Shown here: positions 25,906-35,031 of the stretch, piece after piece
Position numbering within the stretch: position 1 is the first letter of the stretch
Layout: every line of letters starts with the position of its first letter
From: Fulvivirga ulvae
GTDB lineage: Bacteria > Bacteroidota > Bacteroidia > Cytophagales > Cyclobacteriaceae
DNA: 64,000 nucleotides
NCBI RefSeq assembly: GCF_021389975.1
Contig: NZ_CP089981.1
Span: 1,885,501 to 1,949,500, forward strand
Direction: 5' to 3'
The notes under the pieces: generated by a model
Database searches by the model: none
What the model was told of the DNA's origin: nothing
The model's input: only the letters and a program-made list of their open reading frames with translations
Made by a program: the position numbers and the translations under genes

Positions 25906-28900
25906 ATGTTTCCAAATCAAATTCATAAATTCAACATCAAAAATCAGTATTCGGTGAAGACGTTTATAATTACCCTAACATGCTTATTTTCAGCTTTAAG
26001 TGCCTTTACGCAGAAGCTTGAAACAGTAATACAGCGCGGGCACTACGCTGCTATAAAGGCAGTAGCTTTTACGCCCGACGGCAAATACATACTTACCGGC
26101 AGCCGTGATAAGTCTATTAAATTGTGGGATGTTGCCTCTGGCCGCGAACTCAGGTCATTTTTGGGCCACAAAGCCACAATCAATGATATAGACGTAACAG
26201 ATGATGGCAAGTATTTCGTAAGCAGCAGTGCTGATAAAACTGCAAAGCTATGGGAGATTTCAACCGGTAAGATGATCCGGGATTTTGTGGGGCACAAAGA
26301 TGTGATGACTACCGTTGACCTCAGCCCCGATGGCACAAAACTGATCACGGCAGGATACGACTGGGTAAGTATGTTGTGGAGTATGGCCAGTGGCGATACT
26401 CTGCGAACTTTCAAAATGAACCCGGATAAAGGCTTAGGCTATGGCATCAATGCCAGTTTCAGCCCGGATGGAAGTATGATTGCATTTGGCAGCGACAACC
26501 GGACCACAGTAATTTATGATGCAGGATCGGGCAAATTGGTGCAGGAGATAAAGCCGGAAGAAGGCTGGTGCGGCGGTTGCGCTACTTTTATAGACTACTC
26601 TGAAGACGGGCAGTGGCTCATTACGGCGAGCAACAAAGGAGACTTTGTGCTTAGAAATAGCCGAAGTGGAGAGGTCGTAAAAACTTTTGTGAGAGAGGAG
26701 TCTTATGAAGCTGTTGATTTAAGCACTGACGGCAAACTGGCCATGATGCTTACAGAGGATTCTTTAAAGGTTTTCAGCACAGCCAGCGGACAGCAAAAAT
26801 TCTCTGTCAAAGTTGATCATTCCATGCCTGCTACAGATGCGGCTTTCAGCCCCGACAGCAAAACCATAGCCGTGGTTAGCGACGATCAAAAAATTAACCT
26901 TTATGATGTTGAATCCGGCAAAGTAGTCAAAACCCTGGGCGGTTATCTGGTTACCCGGGATAAAGGCGGACTGGACTATGACCCTAACTCCAGGTGGGAC
27001 TATTACATTAAAAAGTATACGGACCTTAAAAACGATGTTGCTATAAGCCCTGATGGTAAATATCTGGTAAAAGGAAAAATCGGTGCTATTGCACGTATGT
27101 GGGAGATCAAATCAGGGGTAATTGCCCAAGAGTTTCATGGTCATGAAAAAGCCATTCTTTGCATGACTTTCAGCAAAGACGGTCAGAAGCTGGTAACGGG
27201 TAGCGCGGACAATACTGCAAAGATCTGGGATGCAGCTTCAGGTGTAGAACTGGTAACCCTAAAAGGCCACCGGGAAGTAATATTCTCCGTAGGTTTTAGT
27301 AAAGATGAAAAAACGATAATAACAGGAAGCTGGGATGGTACGGCCAGAGTATGGGATGCCTCATCCGGTGAATTGCTGCAAACCCTGGTGTTTGAAAACA
27401 GCTCGCCTTATCAGGCTGGTCTATATCAAAATAATATCTATGCACTTATTGCCGGGCTTGATAAGTCCCTTAAAATGTTTGAGCTTGATTCTAAAAAAGA
27501 AGTAAGACAATTTATCGGCCACACGGATATTATTCAGGCTTTTGATATTCACCCTTCCGGAGAAAAATTGGTCTCTGTTTCGTGGGATGGTAAATTGAAG
27601 TCATGGAGCATCGCCACGGGCTTGCAGCAATGGAAATACTCCAGCGATGAGCCGTTGTACGCCGCAAGGTATGACAAAGAAGGAAAAACCCTGGCATTGG
27701 GAGGTGCCGACAGGGTGATCAGGATAATGAATTCAGAAAATGGCAACCTGATTAACAGCCTGCATGGACACCAGGCAGCTATAACTAACATTGAATTTTC
27801 TCCTGACAACAACCTTTTGATTAGCGCCAGTGAGGACGGCATGATCAAAATATGGGATGTAGTACAGGGCAAGGAACTGATCACCTATGTAATCCTCGAA
27901 AATAACGATTGGATGGCCATCAATGCAGAGGGATATTTTAATGCTTCAAGTGGTGCTTTCAATAAAATAGCATTTGTTCGCGGAATGCAGAGCTTTAGTG
28001 CTGACCAGTTTTTCGAGCAATTCTATCAACCCGATTTGCTGGACAAAACATTCAAGTCTAAGGACCAAGGCATGAACATGCTTGAAAAAATTGAAAAATC
28101 ACCTCCTCCATCTATAGAAATAATAGCCCCTCACAATGGAGAGGGGTTTCGTAGTGAAGAAGCTGAGGTCATGATTAAAGTAACCGATCAGGGAGGAGGA
28201 GTAGCAGAGATAAATATTATTCAAAACGGAAAAATAGTAAGTACTCAAACCCCTGAAGTTCCGGCCGGCAAATCTATAGTGGTAACCCAAAAGATCAGTT
28301 TGGTACCCGGTAACAATACCATTGAAGCCTCAGCATTTAGTGAAGGGCGAATAGAAGCTGATCGCAAAAGCGTGAAGGTAAGTTTGGAAGGTAAAGTAAA
28401 TTCGACTTTGTATGTGGTTGCTGTCGGTATCAATAAGTATAAAAATGAAGCTCTCAACCTGAATTACGCCGCAGAAGATGCGGAAGGCTTTGTGAAAGTG
28501 GTTGGTGAAAACTCCAAAAAGCTTTTTGACCGTGTGGAGATTATACCACTCTACAATGAAGAGGCTACACGAGAAAGTATACTAAATAAAATGGAGGCTC
28601 TTTCAAAAGTAGTAAAACCTCAAGACGTATTATTTTTCTACTATGCCGGACATGGGAGTATGATAGACAATGATTTCTACTTTATTCCATCTGATAATAT
28701 AAGACTTTACAGTGAAGACAAACTTAAGAAAAACGCCATCTACGCAGGAGACCTGCAAGAGAAGCTTGCAAAAACTGCTGCATTGAAGCAGTTGGTAATC
28801 ATAGATGCTTGTCAGTCCGGGGGCAGCGTAGAGTTGCTGGCACAACGCGGGGCAGCAGAAGAAAAAGCCCTGGCGCAATTATCCAGAAGTACTGGTATTC

Positions 28901-29157
28901 ATGTTCTAGCTTCAGCAGGGAGTGAGCAGTTCGCAGTTGAGTTCAAGGAGTTGGGGCATGGCCTGTTTACTTATGTTTTACTAGAAGCACTTTCTGGAAA
29001 AGCCGATGGATTGCCTCAGGATGGAAAAATAACCATTTACGAATTAAAGTCTTACCTGGATGATCAGGTGCCTGAATACTCCAGAAAGTTCAAAGGTAAG
29101 ATGCAATTCCCCTACACGTTCTCCAGAGGTCATGATTTTCCGATTGTAATCAAATAA
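25906..29157 (+). CDS. Exported WD40-repeat caspase-like (C14) protease
   Basis: A 1083-residue protein: an N-terminal signal peptide (FIITLTCLFSALSAFTQ, about 19-36), two sets of WD40 blades (about 45-350 and 360-670, with many GH...D....SPDG.....S.D..iklWd units), a short linker with an Ig-like/beta segment (about 700-800), and a C-terminal caspase domain (about 815-1083). The catalytic dyad is intact: H916 in YYAGHGS and C969 in IDACQSGG. A GTG at 25954 would give a tighter signal peptide and may be the real start. Bacterial caspase homologues cleave after basic residues and can act in cell death or defence; an exported one is more likely to act in the periplasm or at the surface. Target unknown. 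Confidence 0.9.
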   Translation: MFPNQIHKFNIKNQYSVKTFIITLTCLFSALSAFTQKLETVIQRGHYAAIKAVAFTPDGKYILTGSRDKSIKLWDVASGRELRSFLGHKATINDIDVTDDGKYFVSSSADKTAKLWEISTGKMIRDFVGHKDVMTTVDLSPDGTKLITAGYDWVSMLWSMASGDTLRTFKMNPDKGLGYGINASFSPDGSMIAFGSDNRTTVIYDAGSGKLVQEIKPEEGWCGGCATFIDYSEDGQWLITASNKGDFVLRNSRSGEVVKTFVREESYEAVDLSTDGKLAMMLTEDSLKVFSTASGQQKFSVKVDHSMPATDAAFSPDSKTIAVVSDDQKINLYDVESGKVVKTLGGYLVTRDKGGLDYDPNSRWDYYIKKYTDLKNDVAISPDGKYLVKGKIGAIARMWEIKSGVIAQEFHGHEKAILCMTFSKDGQKLVTGSADNTAKIWDAASGVELVTLKGHREVIFSVGFSKDEKTIITGSWDGTARVWDASSGELLQTLVFENSSPYQAGLYQNNIYALIAGLDKSLKMFELDSKKEVRQFIGHTDIIQAFDIHPSGEKLVSVSWDGKLKSWSIATGLQQWKYSSDEPLYAARYDKEGKTLALGGADRVIRIMNSENGNLINSLHGHQAAITNIEFSPDNNLLISASEDGMIKIWDVVQGKELITYVILENNDWMAINAEGYFNASSGAFNKIAFVRGMQSFSADQFFEQFYQPDLLDKTFKSKDQGMNMLEKIEKSPPPSIEIIAPHNGEGFRSEEAEVMIKVTDQGGGVAEINIIQNGKIVSTQTPEVPAGKSIVVTQKISLVPGNNTIEASAFSEGRIEADRKSVKVSLEGKVNSTLYVVAVGINKYKNEALNLNYAAEDAEGFVKVVGENSKKLFDRVEIIPLYNEEATRESILNKMEALSKVVKPQDVLFFYYAGHGSMIDNDFYFIPSDNIRLYSEDKLKKNAIYAGDLQEKLAKTAALKQLVIIDACQSGGSVELLAQRGAAEEKALAQLSRSTGIHVLASAGSEQFAVEFKELGHGLFTYVLLEALSGKADGLPQDGKITIYELKSYLDDQVPEYSRKFKGKMQFPYTFSRGHDFPIVIK

Positions 29158-29213
29158 CATAGTGCGGCGAATTTGTTATGAGGTAAATGTCTGTCTGATT
29201 AGGACAAAACATT

Positions 29214-29221
29214 TACCTTTG
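29214..29221 (+). promoter_or_regulatory. Bacteroidota-type -7 element before the alpha/beta hydrolase
   Basis: TACCTTTG matches the TAnnTTTG -7 consensus and lies 23 bases upstream of the ATG at 29245. A TCTG near the expected -33 spacing is a weak partner. The same bases close an AGGTAAATGT/ACATTTACCT inverted repeat (about 29181-29218). Confidence 0.4.
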
Positions 29222-29244
29222 AACAACATAAGAATAGCAAAAGC

Positions 29245-30012
29245 ATGAAGCTAAATTACAGAGAAATAGGCGAAGGAAAGCCGTTAATAATATTACATGG
29301 TCTTTTCGGGTCGTCTGACAACTGGATGTCAGTAGCCAAGGAACTGGAAGGCCATTTCAAAATGTACCTGATTGACCAGCGCAACCATGGCCAGTCCCCA
29401 CATAGCGATGAGTTTAACTATGCTGCTATGGCAAGCGACCTTAGCGAGTTTATAGAAGAGCACAGAATAGAGAACCCATCAATATTAGGACATTCCATGG
29501 GTGGAAAAACAGCCATGAATTTTGCTATTAACCATGCTGATAAATGGGACAAGCTTATTGTAGTTGACATCGCTCCAAGAGCATACCCCGTTCACCACGA
29601 TACCATATTAAAAGGACTGAAGTCTATTGATGTAGACAACCTTAAGTCAAGAGGAGAAGCTGATAAACAATTGGCAGAATATGTCCGAGATTTAGGGACT
29701 CGTCAATTCCTGCTAAAAAATCTGGCCAGAAAATCTGAGGGCGGTTTTGAATGGAAAATAAACCTGCCGGTTATTGATAAGAACATAGAAGCTATGGGCG
29801 AAGGCATTCAGCAACAACTCGCCATAGAAAAAGATGTGCTTTTCATCAGAGGCGAAAATTCAGATTACATACAGGATAAAGATAATATCCTTATCGTTCA
29901 ACTTTTTCCTAACTCTGAGGTAAAAACTGTCAAGAACGCAGGACATTGGGTACATGCCGAACAGCCAGAGGCACTTCTGGAAATTATAAGGGAGTTTCTT
30001 GAGGTTTCCTGA
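29245..30012 (+). CDS. Alpha/beta-fold hydrolase, YbfF-like
   Basis: A 255-residue cytoplasmic serine hydrolase. The nucleophile elbow is GHSMGG (S84), the oxyanion HGLFGSSDNW is at 18-27, DQRNHGQSPHS follows, and the catalytic histidine is in AGHWVHAEQPE near the C-terminus. This combination is typical of the YbfF group of esterases with broad acyl-ester or acyl-CoA specificity. It is monocistronic, separated by about 90 bases from the caspase gene and convergent with a DUF2905 gene. Confidence 0.9.
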   Translation: MKLNYREIGEGKPLIILHGLFGSSDNWMSVAKELEGHFKMYLIDQRNHGQSPHSDEFNYAAMASDLSEFIEEHRIENPSILGHSMGGKTAMNFAINHADKWDKLIVVDIAPRAYPVHHDTILKGLKSIDVDNLKSRGEADKQLAEYVRDLGTRQFLLKNLARKSEGGFEWKINLPVIDKNIEAMGEGIQQQLAIEKDVLFIRGENSDYIQDKDNILIVQLFPNSEVKTVKNAGHWVHAEQPEALLEIIREFLEVS

Positions 30013-30060
30013 GAATACCTTTGCAATTGTAAAGGCTATGGAGTTCGGCTTTCGGGAGTG

Positions 30061-30273
30061 CTAGCCTTTTAGCTTCTGTATAAAATAAATGATTAGTGAA
30101 ATGAGGATGCTCAGGATAATGCTGGTCATTAATGGGAAGTAAAATTGAAACCCATCCTTCTTAACACTTATATCTCCGGGGAGTTTGCCCAGATATGGGA
30201 TTCTGGGACCGAAATGCAAGAATATTCCTGCAATTATAATAATTAGTCCGATAATGATCAGCGCTTTACCCAT
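30061..30273 (-). CDS. DUF2905 family small membrane protein
   Basis: A 70-residue protein starting at MGKALIIIGLIIIIAG (ATG at 30273; an in-frame ATG at 30354 adds an unsupported leader). It has an N-terminal helix, the conserved RIPYLGKLPGDISVKKDGFQFYFPL loop in two parts, and a second helix ending in FIQKLKG. DUF2905 proteins are two-helix membrane proteins of unknown function found across bacteria. It converges on the hydrolase gene with a gap of about 50 bases. Confidence 0.85.
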   Translation of the reverse strand: MGKALIIIGLIIIIAGIFLHFGPRIPYLGKLPGDISVKKDGFQFYFPLMTSIILSILISLIIYFIQKLKG

Positions 30274-30423
30274 ATGGCAAAATTCACCAGAAAGAATCAG
30301 AACGTCAAGTCGCACTTCCGGACTTATCAAAAAAATTGAATCGACGTTAAACACTAAAAAATAAAGAGGGCCGCCCCCTTACCTGACGACCCTCACCCTC
30401 TCCTATGAAGATTTTGAATGTTT

Positions 30424-31020
30424 TTATTGAATTCTGATAGACTGGCTAAAATATTTCCCTGCAATATCAATTCGCATAGTGTATGAACCAGGCCCAAGTC
30501 TTGACATGTCATATCTTTTGGTCAGATTACCATTGTCAGCCAATGTATCTTCAAAAATGATATCATTAGTATTGTCCAGAATGGAGAGTTTTAAAGGTTT
30601 CTCATGCATCTTTTGCAGAGCGACGTCAACTTTATTACCATTTTGGTTTATACTTGGCTTGTGTATTACAAGGCGACTATCCCTGTTGATCGAAAGCTTG
30701 TCATTGATAATAGACAGCGCAAACATTTCAATTCGCTGATTATTTTCAATCTCCAGGGTATACTCACCATCAGGTAGCGACTGCATGTCAAAACCTTTTA
30801 GGTACTCACCGTTTTGAATGTTTGTTTCTTTGTAAAGTCTGAAATTATCAACGTCTTTCAGGACTACATTTACCGTTGAGGAATCAGTATTTTTTATAAT
30901 TAAGAAAAACTTTTTCTGATCATAACTAGTCACCTTAATATACGGGGTAGTGCCGTAAGCGCTTACAAATAACGTGGTCAATAATAGAACCGTTGCCATG
31001 GATGTTTTTAATGTTTTCAT
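30424..31020 (-). CDS. Exported hypothetical protein with two beta-sandwich-like repeats
   Basis: A 198-residue exported protein (signal peptide about 1-23, ending SAYG). Two related halves are visible: VNVVLKDVDNFRLYKET..NGEYLKGFDMQSLPDGEYTLEIEN and KLSILDNTNDIIFEDTL..NGNLTKRYDMSRLGPGSYTMRID. Each has the look of a T9SS C-terminal or DUF3244-like beta-sandwich, with the YDMS/FDMQ-LP-GxYT ending common in Bacteroidota secreted proteins. No function can be assigned. It has an isolated position between the DUF2905 and AraC genes. Confidence 0.7.
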   Translation of the reverse strand: MKTLKTSMATVLLLTTLFVSAYGTTPYIKVTSYDQKKFFLIIKNTDSSTVNVVLKDVDNFRLYKETNIQNGEYLKGFDMQSLPDGEYTLEIENNQRIEMFALSIINDKLSINRDSRLVIHKPSINQNGNKVDVALQKMHEKPLKLSILDNTNDIIFEDTLADNGNLTKRYDMSRLGPGSYTMRIDIAGKYFSQSIRIQ

Positions 31021-31217
31021 ATCCGTTGTGTTTTGATTTGCAAAAACTTATGATACAAACTTAGCGGGATCTGCTAAGCCTTACTACAGCGGAATTGGCC
31101 ACTTTATGTTGTATTTTAACCCGATTATAACCCATACAAACATATCGGGTTAATTTTGCATATAAACTGGTTAATTTTACATATCTTGGTCTCAGACTTA
31201 TCATTTTACTTTGCCTT

Positions 31218-32093
31218 ATGATTATTAAGAAACCCAGATTTGAAAAGATCAATCCGGCTTTTGGTAGCTCTATAACCATCCGGCAATATCGCGACCCTTG
31301 TCGTAACAAATTACCCTATTGGCATATTCACCCTGAGATGGAGCTAGTGTATGTAAATGGCGGCAGTGGCAAGAGGCATATAGGCAATCAACTTTCGTAT
31401 TTTAATAATGGAGACCTTATATTCATTGGTGCTAACCTGCCCCATTTTGGCTTTACTGACCGGCTAACGGCCAACCGATCCGAAACTATTTTGCAAATGC
31501 GGGAGGATTTTCTTGGAGAGAGCTTTTTTTCCATACCCGAAATGGCTCCAGTTAAAAAATTGATGGAACGTGCCAAAAGAGGTATTGCATTTCATGGCAA
31601 GACTAAAAAGGCAGTGGGAGCAAAAATTGAGAAACTCATAGATAAAGACCCGTACGACCGGCTTCTTAAAACACTGGCTATACTAAAGCAACTGGCTTTG
31701 TCGGAGGAGTACACTATATTAAATGTAGATGGCTTTGCCCTTGAAATAGAACCTCAGGATAATGACCGTATTAACACGGTATATAAATACGTACGCGAAA
31801 ATTTTCAAAAGCTGATCAGTCTGGACGAAATAGCTGATAAGGTCAGTATGACGGAACCGGCCTTTTGCAGGTATTTTAAAAAGATATCCGGAAAAACCTT
31901 TACCAAATTTGTCAACGAATACCGATTGGTGCATGCGTCAAAACTATTATCAGAAAGCGCCTCGAGTATTACAGACATATGTTTCGAATGTGGCTTCAAC
32001 AATTTCTCCCACTTCAACAAGCAATTCAAACTATTTACTGGCAAAAGCCCTTCGGAATATCGCAGTGAATTGAAAAAAATTGTACAAGGATAA
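31218..32093 (+). CDS. AraC family transcriptional regulator
   Basis: A 291-residue regulator with an N-terminal cupin (HIHPEMELVYVNGGSGKRHIG..GDLIFIGANLPHFGF) and a C-terminal double helix-turn-helix of the AraC type (ISLDEIADKVSMTEPAFCRYFKKISGKTF, then SSITDICFECGFNNFSHFNKQFK, residues about 195-285). The cupin implies that a small molecule, possibly a sugar, controls it. No adjacent catabolic operon identifies its target. A TTTG-containing AT-rich leader precedes it. Confidence 0.92.
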   Translation: MIIKKPRFEKINPAFGSSITIRQYRDPCRNKLPYWHIHPEMELVYVNGGSGKRHIGNQLSYFNNGDLIFIGANLPHFGFTDRLTANRSETILQMREDFLGESFFSIPEMAPVKKLMERAKRGIAFHGKTKKAVGAKIEKLIDKDPYDRLLKTLAILKQLALSEEYTILNVDGFALEIEPQDNDRINTVYKYVRENFQKLISLDEIADKVSMTEPAFCRYFKKISGKTFTKFVNEYRLVHASKLLSESASSITDICFECGFNNFSHFNKQFKLFTGKSPSEYRSELKKIVQG

Positions 32094-32319
32094 CTTCGGA
32101 TCTGAATTCTGGGGAGACACTAACTTTTCAGCTCCGTGTTTGACAAGACACTTAAAATGCCCGTTAGCAAAGGTACTTGGTAAATCAGGATAAAATAGCT
32201 ATCGCAGTTTACTGATTCTCAGAGGCAAAATTCACGTTCAATCCTGCTCTACAGGTTTTCAGTCTAATCCTTAACTACACCTAAGATCTGATCTGTTATC
32301 TATCAGGCCAATATTTAAT

Positions 32320-32346
32320 TTTCATTTATTATTGAAAGTTTCGAAA
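32320..32346. promoter_or_regulatory. Operator-like element, copy 1, before the GbsR gene
   Basis: Twenty-seven bases beginning TTTCATTTATTATTGAAAG and ending GTTTCGAAA recur with 25 of 27 identities at 32885-32911. The core GTTTCGAAAC is a perfect palindrome. It overlaps the likely -33 region (ATTG at 32331) 20 bases upstream of a TACCTTTG -7 element. Confidence 0.6.
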
Positions 32347-32354
32347 CATTGATT

Positions 32355-32362
32355 TACCTTTG
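32355..32362 (+). promoter_or_regulatory. Bacteroidota-type -7 element of the GbsR gene
   Basis: TACCTTTG fits TAnnTTTG and lies 20 bases after ATTG in the operator-like element. The ATG at 32367 is so close that the transcript would be nearly leaderless. Confidence 0.45.
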
Positions 32363-32366
32363 ACGT

Positions 32367-32867
32367 ATGAAATATCAGGAAGCAAAGGATAAGTTTATTT
32401 TGGCTTGGGGAAGTTTGGGTTCCAGTTGGGGCGTAAGCAGAACCATGGCACAGATACATGCGCTTTTACTCATATCGACCTCACCTTTGTCAACCGAAGA
32501 TATTATGGAAGAACTTCAAATTTCAAGGGGTAACGCCAACCAAAATATCAGGGCTCTCATGGACTGGGGCCTTGTGGAAAAGGAGCTGAAAGCCGGCGAA
32601 AGACGAGAATACTTTATGGCTGGAAAAGATATTTGGGAGCTGGCAAAACAAGTGGCCAAAGAAAGAAAGAAAAGAGAGCTGGAGCCTATGCTCAAAGTCC
32701 TGAACCAGTTACAGGATGTGGATGGAGACTCGAAAGAGGTAAAGGAGTTTAAAGAGGTAACAAAAAATATTTCCGATTTCGCCGGACAGGCCGAGTCTAC
32801 CTTAAACCTGTTTATTAATTCAAAGCAAAACTGGTTCTACAAACTTCTATCAAAAATTACGCTCTAA
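32367..32867 (+). CDS. GbsR/MarR family transcriptional regulator
   Basis: A 166-residue winged-helix protein of the GbsR subgroup of MarR regulators: FILAWGSLGSSWGVSRTMAQIHALLL at the N-terminus is diagnostic, followed by the winged helix PLSTEDIMEELQISRGNANQNIRALMDWGLV (about 48-78) and a C-terminal charged helix. It heads a plausible operon with three downstream genes (membrane protein, DCC protein, TIGR01777 oxidoreductase). A duplicated palindromic element before it and before the next gene suggests that it represses itself and the others. Confidence 0.92.
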   Translation: MKYQEAKDKFILAWGSLGSSWGVSRTMAQIHALLLISTSPLSTEDIMEELQISRGNANQNIRALMDWGLVEKELKAGERREYFMAGKDIWELAKQVAKERKKRELEPMLKVLNQLQDVDGDSKEVKEFKEVTKNISDFAGQAESTLNLFINSKQNWFYKLLSKITL

Positions 32868-32884
32868 AAAAATTTAAATATAAG

Positions 32885-32911
32885 TTTCATTTTTTATTGA
32901 AAGTTTTGAAA
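32885..32911. promoter_or_regulatory. Operator-like element, copy 2, before the membrane-protein gene
   Basis: This 27-base copy matches the element at 32320-32346 at 25 of 27 positions; its core is GTTTTGAAAAC. It ends 27 bases upstream of the start codon at 32939, in the gap after the GbsR gene. Confidence 0.6.
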
Positions 32912-32938
32912 ACAATTATCCACTAAAACATTTGTATC

Positions 32939-33295
32939 ATGAACTACACTATTCTCACTTATGCATTTTATATGCCTCTCACTATTATTCTGACCGTATG
33001 GGTAGCCAAAACACTATTTACCAACGGCAGGGTATTTCTGGTAGACATCTTCCATGGCAATGACTTGCTTGCAGACAGCGTCAACAAACTACTGGTAGCC
33101 GGCTTCTACCTGATCAACATCGGTTATGCAGTGTACACTTTGAAAATATTTGGCTCCATCGATTCTACCCAGGAAATGATAGAAAAGCTGAGTGTTAAGC
33201 TGGGCACCATCATACTCATACTTGGAGCCATGCATTTCTTTAACCTTTTCATATTCTTCAAGCTTCGTAAAAAAGCTCAGACTGCAACTACCTAG
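32939..33295 (+). CDS. Hypothetical three-helix membrane protein in the GbsR operon
   Basis: A 118-residue protein with hydrophobic spans at about 4-25, 52-72 and 90-110, flanked by a conserved-looking loop FHGNDLLADSVNKLLVAGFYLINIGYA. I do not recognise a named family. It ends directly before the ATG of the DCC-family gene (stop TAG at 33293-33295), so it is part of the operon. Its putative operator matches that of the regulator gene, which suggests joint control. Confidence 0.75.
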   Translation: MNYTILTYAFYMPLTIILTVWVAKTLFTNGRVFLVDIFHGNDLLADSVNKLLVAGFYLINIGYAVYTLKIFGSIDSTQEMIEKLSVKLGTIILILGAMHFFNLFIFFKLRKKAQTATT

Positions 33296-34123
33296 ATGAT
33301 CATGAAAACCTTAAAAGATCACACTCTGATTTATGACGATGAATGTCCCATGTGTAAAATTTACACCGGGGCATTCATTCGCAGCGGCATGCTCGACGCC
33401 GATGGCAGAAAACCCTTCAGCGCACTTTCACATTCCACCGACCTGGATCACAAAAGAGCCTGTAACGAAATAGCGCTGGTCAACAGACAAGATAACTCCG
33501 TCATTTATGGAATCGACAGCCTGTTTACCGTGATAGGGCATAGCTTTCCAATGCTTAGTATCTTATTTGATCAAAAACATTTTAGAGCTATCTGCCAGAA
33601 AATTTATTGCTTTGTTTCTTACAATCGTAAAGTGATAGCCCCAGGCAGCGCAGAAAATAAGTGCATTCCGGATTTTAATTTTAAATACAGGTGGGTCTAC
33701 ATAGCATTTGCCTGGTTTATAACATCACTTGTGCTTTCATTGTACTCGGAGCTGCTTGTTCCGCTTATAGCAAAGTCACAGCTAAACAGAGAGTTTATAA
33801 TTTGCGCGGGGCAGATTGCATTTCAAGCCATAGCACTGCGGACCTTGGGCGTACTAAGCACAAAGGAGTACATTAATTATTTTGGGCATATGATGACTGT
33901 TTCGTTGCTGGGTGCATTGCTGTTAACTCCTGCGTTCCTGCTCAACCACCTTACAGACGAACCTTACGTTTTTGTCGGGTACTTCTCCATAGTAGTAACT
34001 TATATGTTAGTCGAACATATAAGAAGGATTAAACTGCTTGGCCTTCCACACCTTCTCACTGCTACCTGGGTTTTATACAGGCTTTTAGTACTTGGTATCA
34101 TGCTAGCGACAGTATCTATATGA
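33296..34123 (+). CDS. DCC family (DUF393) thioredoxin-like protein with membrane domain
   Basis: A 275-residue protein. The DCC motif DDECPMCKIY (14-23) gives the family its name: a thioredoxin-like fold with a CxxC pair (C17, C20). After about residue 130 come four hydrophobic helices, so the enzyme is membrane-bound. DCC proteins are predicted thiol-disulfide oxidoreductases. Starts at 33296 and at 33302 are both possible. The 3' end overlaps the next gene in ATGA. Confidence 0.82.
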   Translation: MIMKTLKDHTLIYDDECPMCKIYTGAFIRSGMLDADGRKPFSALSHSTDLDHKRACNEIALVNRQDNSVIYGIDSLFTVIGHSFPMLSILFDQKHFRAICQKIYCFVSYNRKVIAPGSAENKCIPDFNFKYRWVYIAFAWFITSLVLSLYSELLVPLIAKSQLNREFIICAGQIAFQAIALRTLGVLSTKEYINYFGHMMTVSLLGALLLTPAFLLNHLTDEPYVFVGYFSIVVTYMLVEHIRRIKLLGLPHLLTATWVLYRLLVLGIMLATVSI

Positions 34124-35031
34124 AAAAAATAATAATTGCAGGAGGCTCAGGCTTTCTGGGCACATGCCTGGCCAGCTTTTATTCCAGGAAAGGGTATGAG
34201 ATAAGCATATTATCCAGAAGACATACTATAGACCATGATAACATTGCTTATTATAAGTGGGATGCAAAAAATCCGGGGCTCTGGACAGAAGCGTTAGAAG
34301 GTGCAGATGCTATTATTAATCTGAATGGAAAATCCGTAGACTGCCGATATACTGAAAAGAACAAGCAACTGATCTATGATACACGGATTGATGCCACTCT
34401 AGCCATAGGCAATGCCATAGTCCACTGTAAGCAGCCTCCAAAAGTATGGCTAAATGCCGCTTCTGCAACTATCTACCGACACTCCTTAGATAAGAACATG
34501 ACGGAAACCAATGGTGAATTTGGAACGGGCTTCTCTGTAGATGTCTGTAAAAAATGGGAGGCCGCGTTTAATCGCTTCAATTTGCCTATGACCCGGAAAA
34601 TAACCTTGAGAACAGGAATAGTTTTAGGCAGAAACGGAGGCCCTTTGCTTCCTCTACAGAATCTCACTAAAATGGGAATAGGAGGAAAGCAAGGCTCTGG
34701 TAAGCAATATTTCAGTTGGCTGCATGAAAATGATTTTGTCCATATTGTCGATTTCCTGATCAATAACAGAACGTCATGCGGCATTTATAATGTCACCTCA
34801 CCTTCAGTGATTACCAATACGCAATTAATGAGGGTGCTGAGAGATGCAGTTGGTATGCCATTAGGAATCCCATTGACTAAGCTGGTACTTGAATTAGGAG
34901 CATGGCTTATAGGCACTGAAACCGAGCTAATCCTAAAAAGCCGGAAGGTAATTCCAGAAAGGCTACTTAACGAAGGTTATAAATTTCACTTTGAGAATAT
35001 TAAGGCGGCCTTAAAAGACCTGATGGCTTAA
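34120..35031 (+). CDS. TIGR01777 family NAD(P)-dependent epimerase/oxidoreductase
   Basis: A 303-residue extended-SDR protein with N-terminal GGSGFLGTCLA, the DAIINLNGKSVDCRYTEKNK segment and the ending typical of TIGR01777 (LRTGIVLGRNGGPLLPL; QYFSWLHENDFV). Homologues include YfcH and SulA-neighbour proteins, all without a firmly established reaction. The ATG overlaps the DCC stop as ATGA, so the four genes form one translationally linked unit. Substrate is unknown. Confidence 0.9.
   Translation: MKKIIIAGGSGFLGTCLASFYSRKGYEISILSRRHTIDHDNIAYYKWDAKNPGLWTEALEGADAIINLNGKSVDCRYTEKNKQLIYDTRIDATLAIGNAIVHCKQPPKVWLNAASATIYRHSLDKNMTETNGEFGTGFSVDVCKKWEAAFNRFNLPMTRKITLRTGIVLGRNGGPLLPLQNLTKMGIGGKQGSGKQYFSWLHENDFVHIVDFLINNRTSCGIYNVTSPSVITNTQLMRVLRDAVGMPLGIPLTKLVLELGAWLIGTETELILKSRKVIPERLLNEGYKFHFENIKAALKDLMA

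Noticed and set aside
32094..32366. Hidden gene or RNA in the 270-base gap before the GbsR gene
   Set aside because: No convincing frame, tRNA fold or terminator was found; only the operator-like element and promoter near its end are supported.
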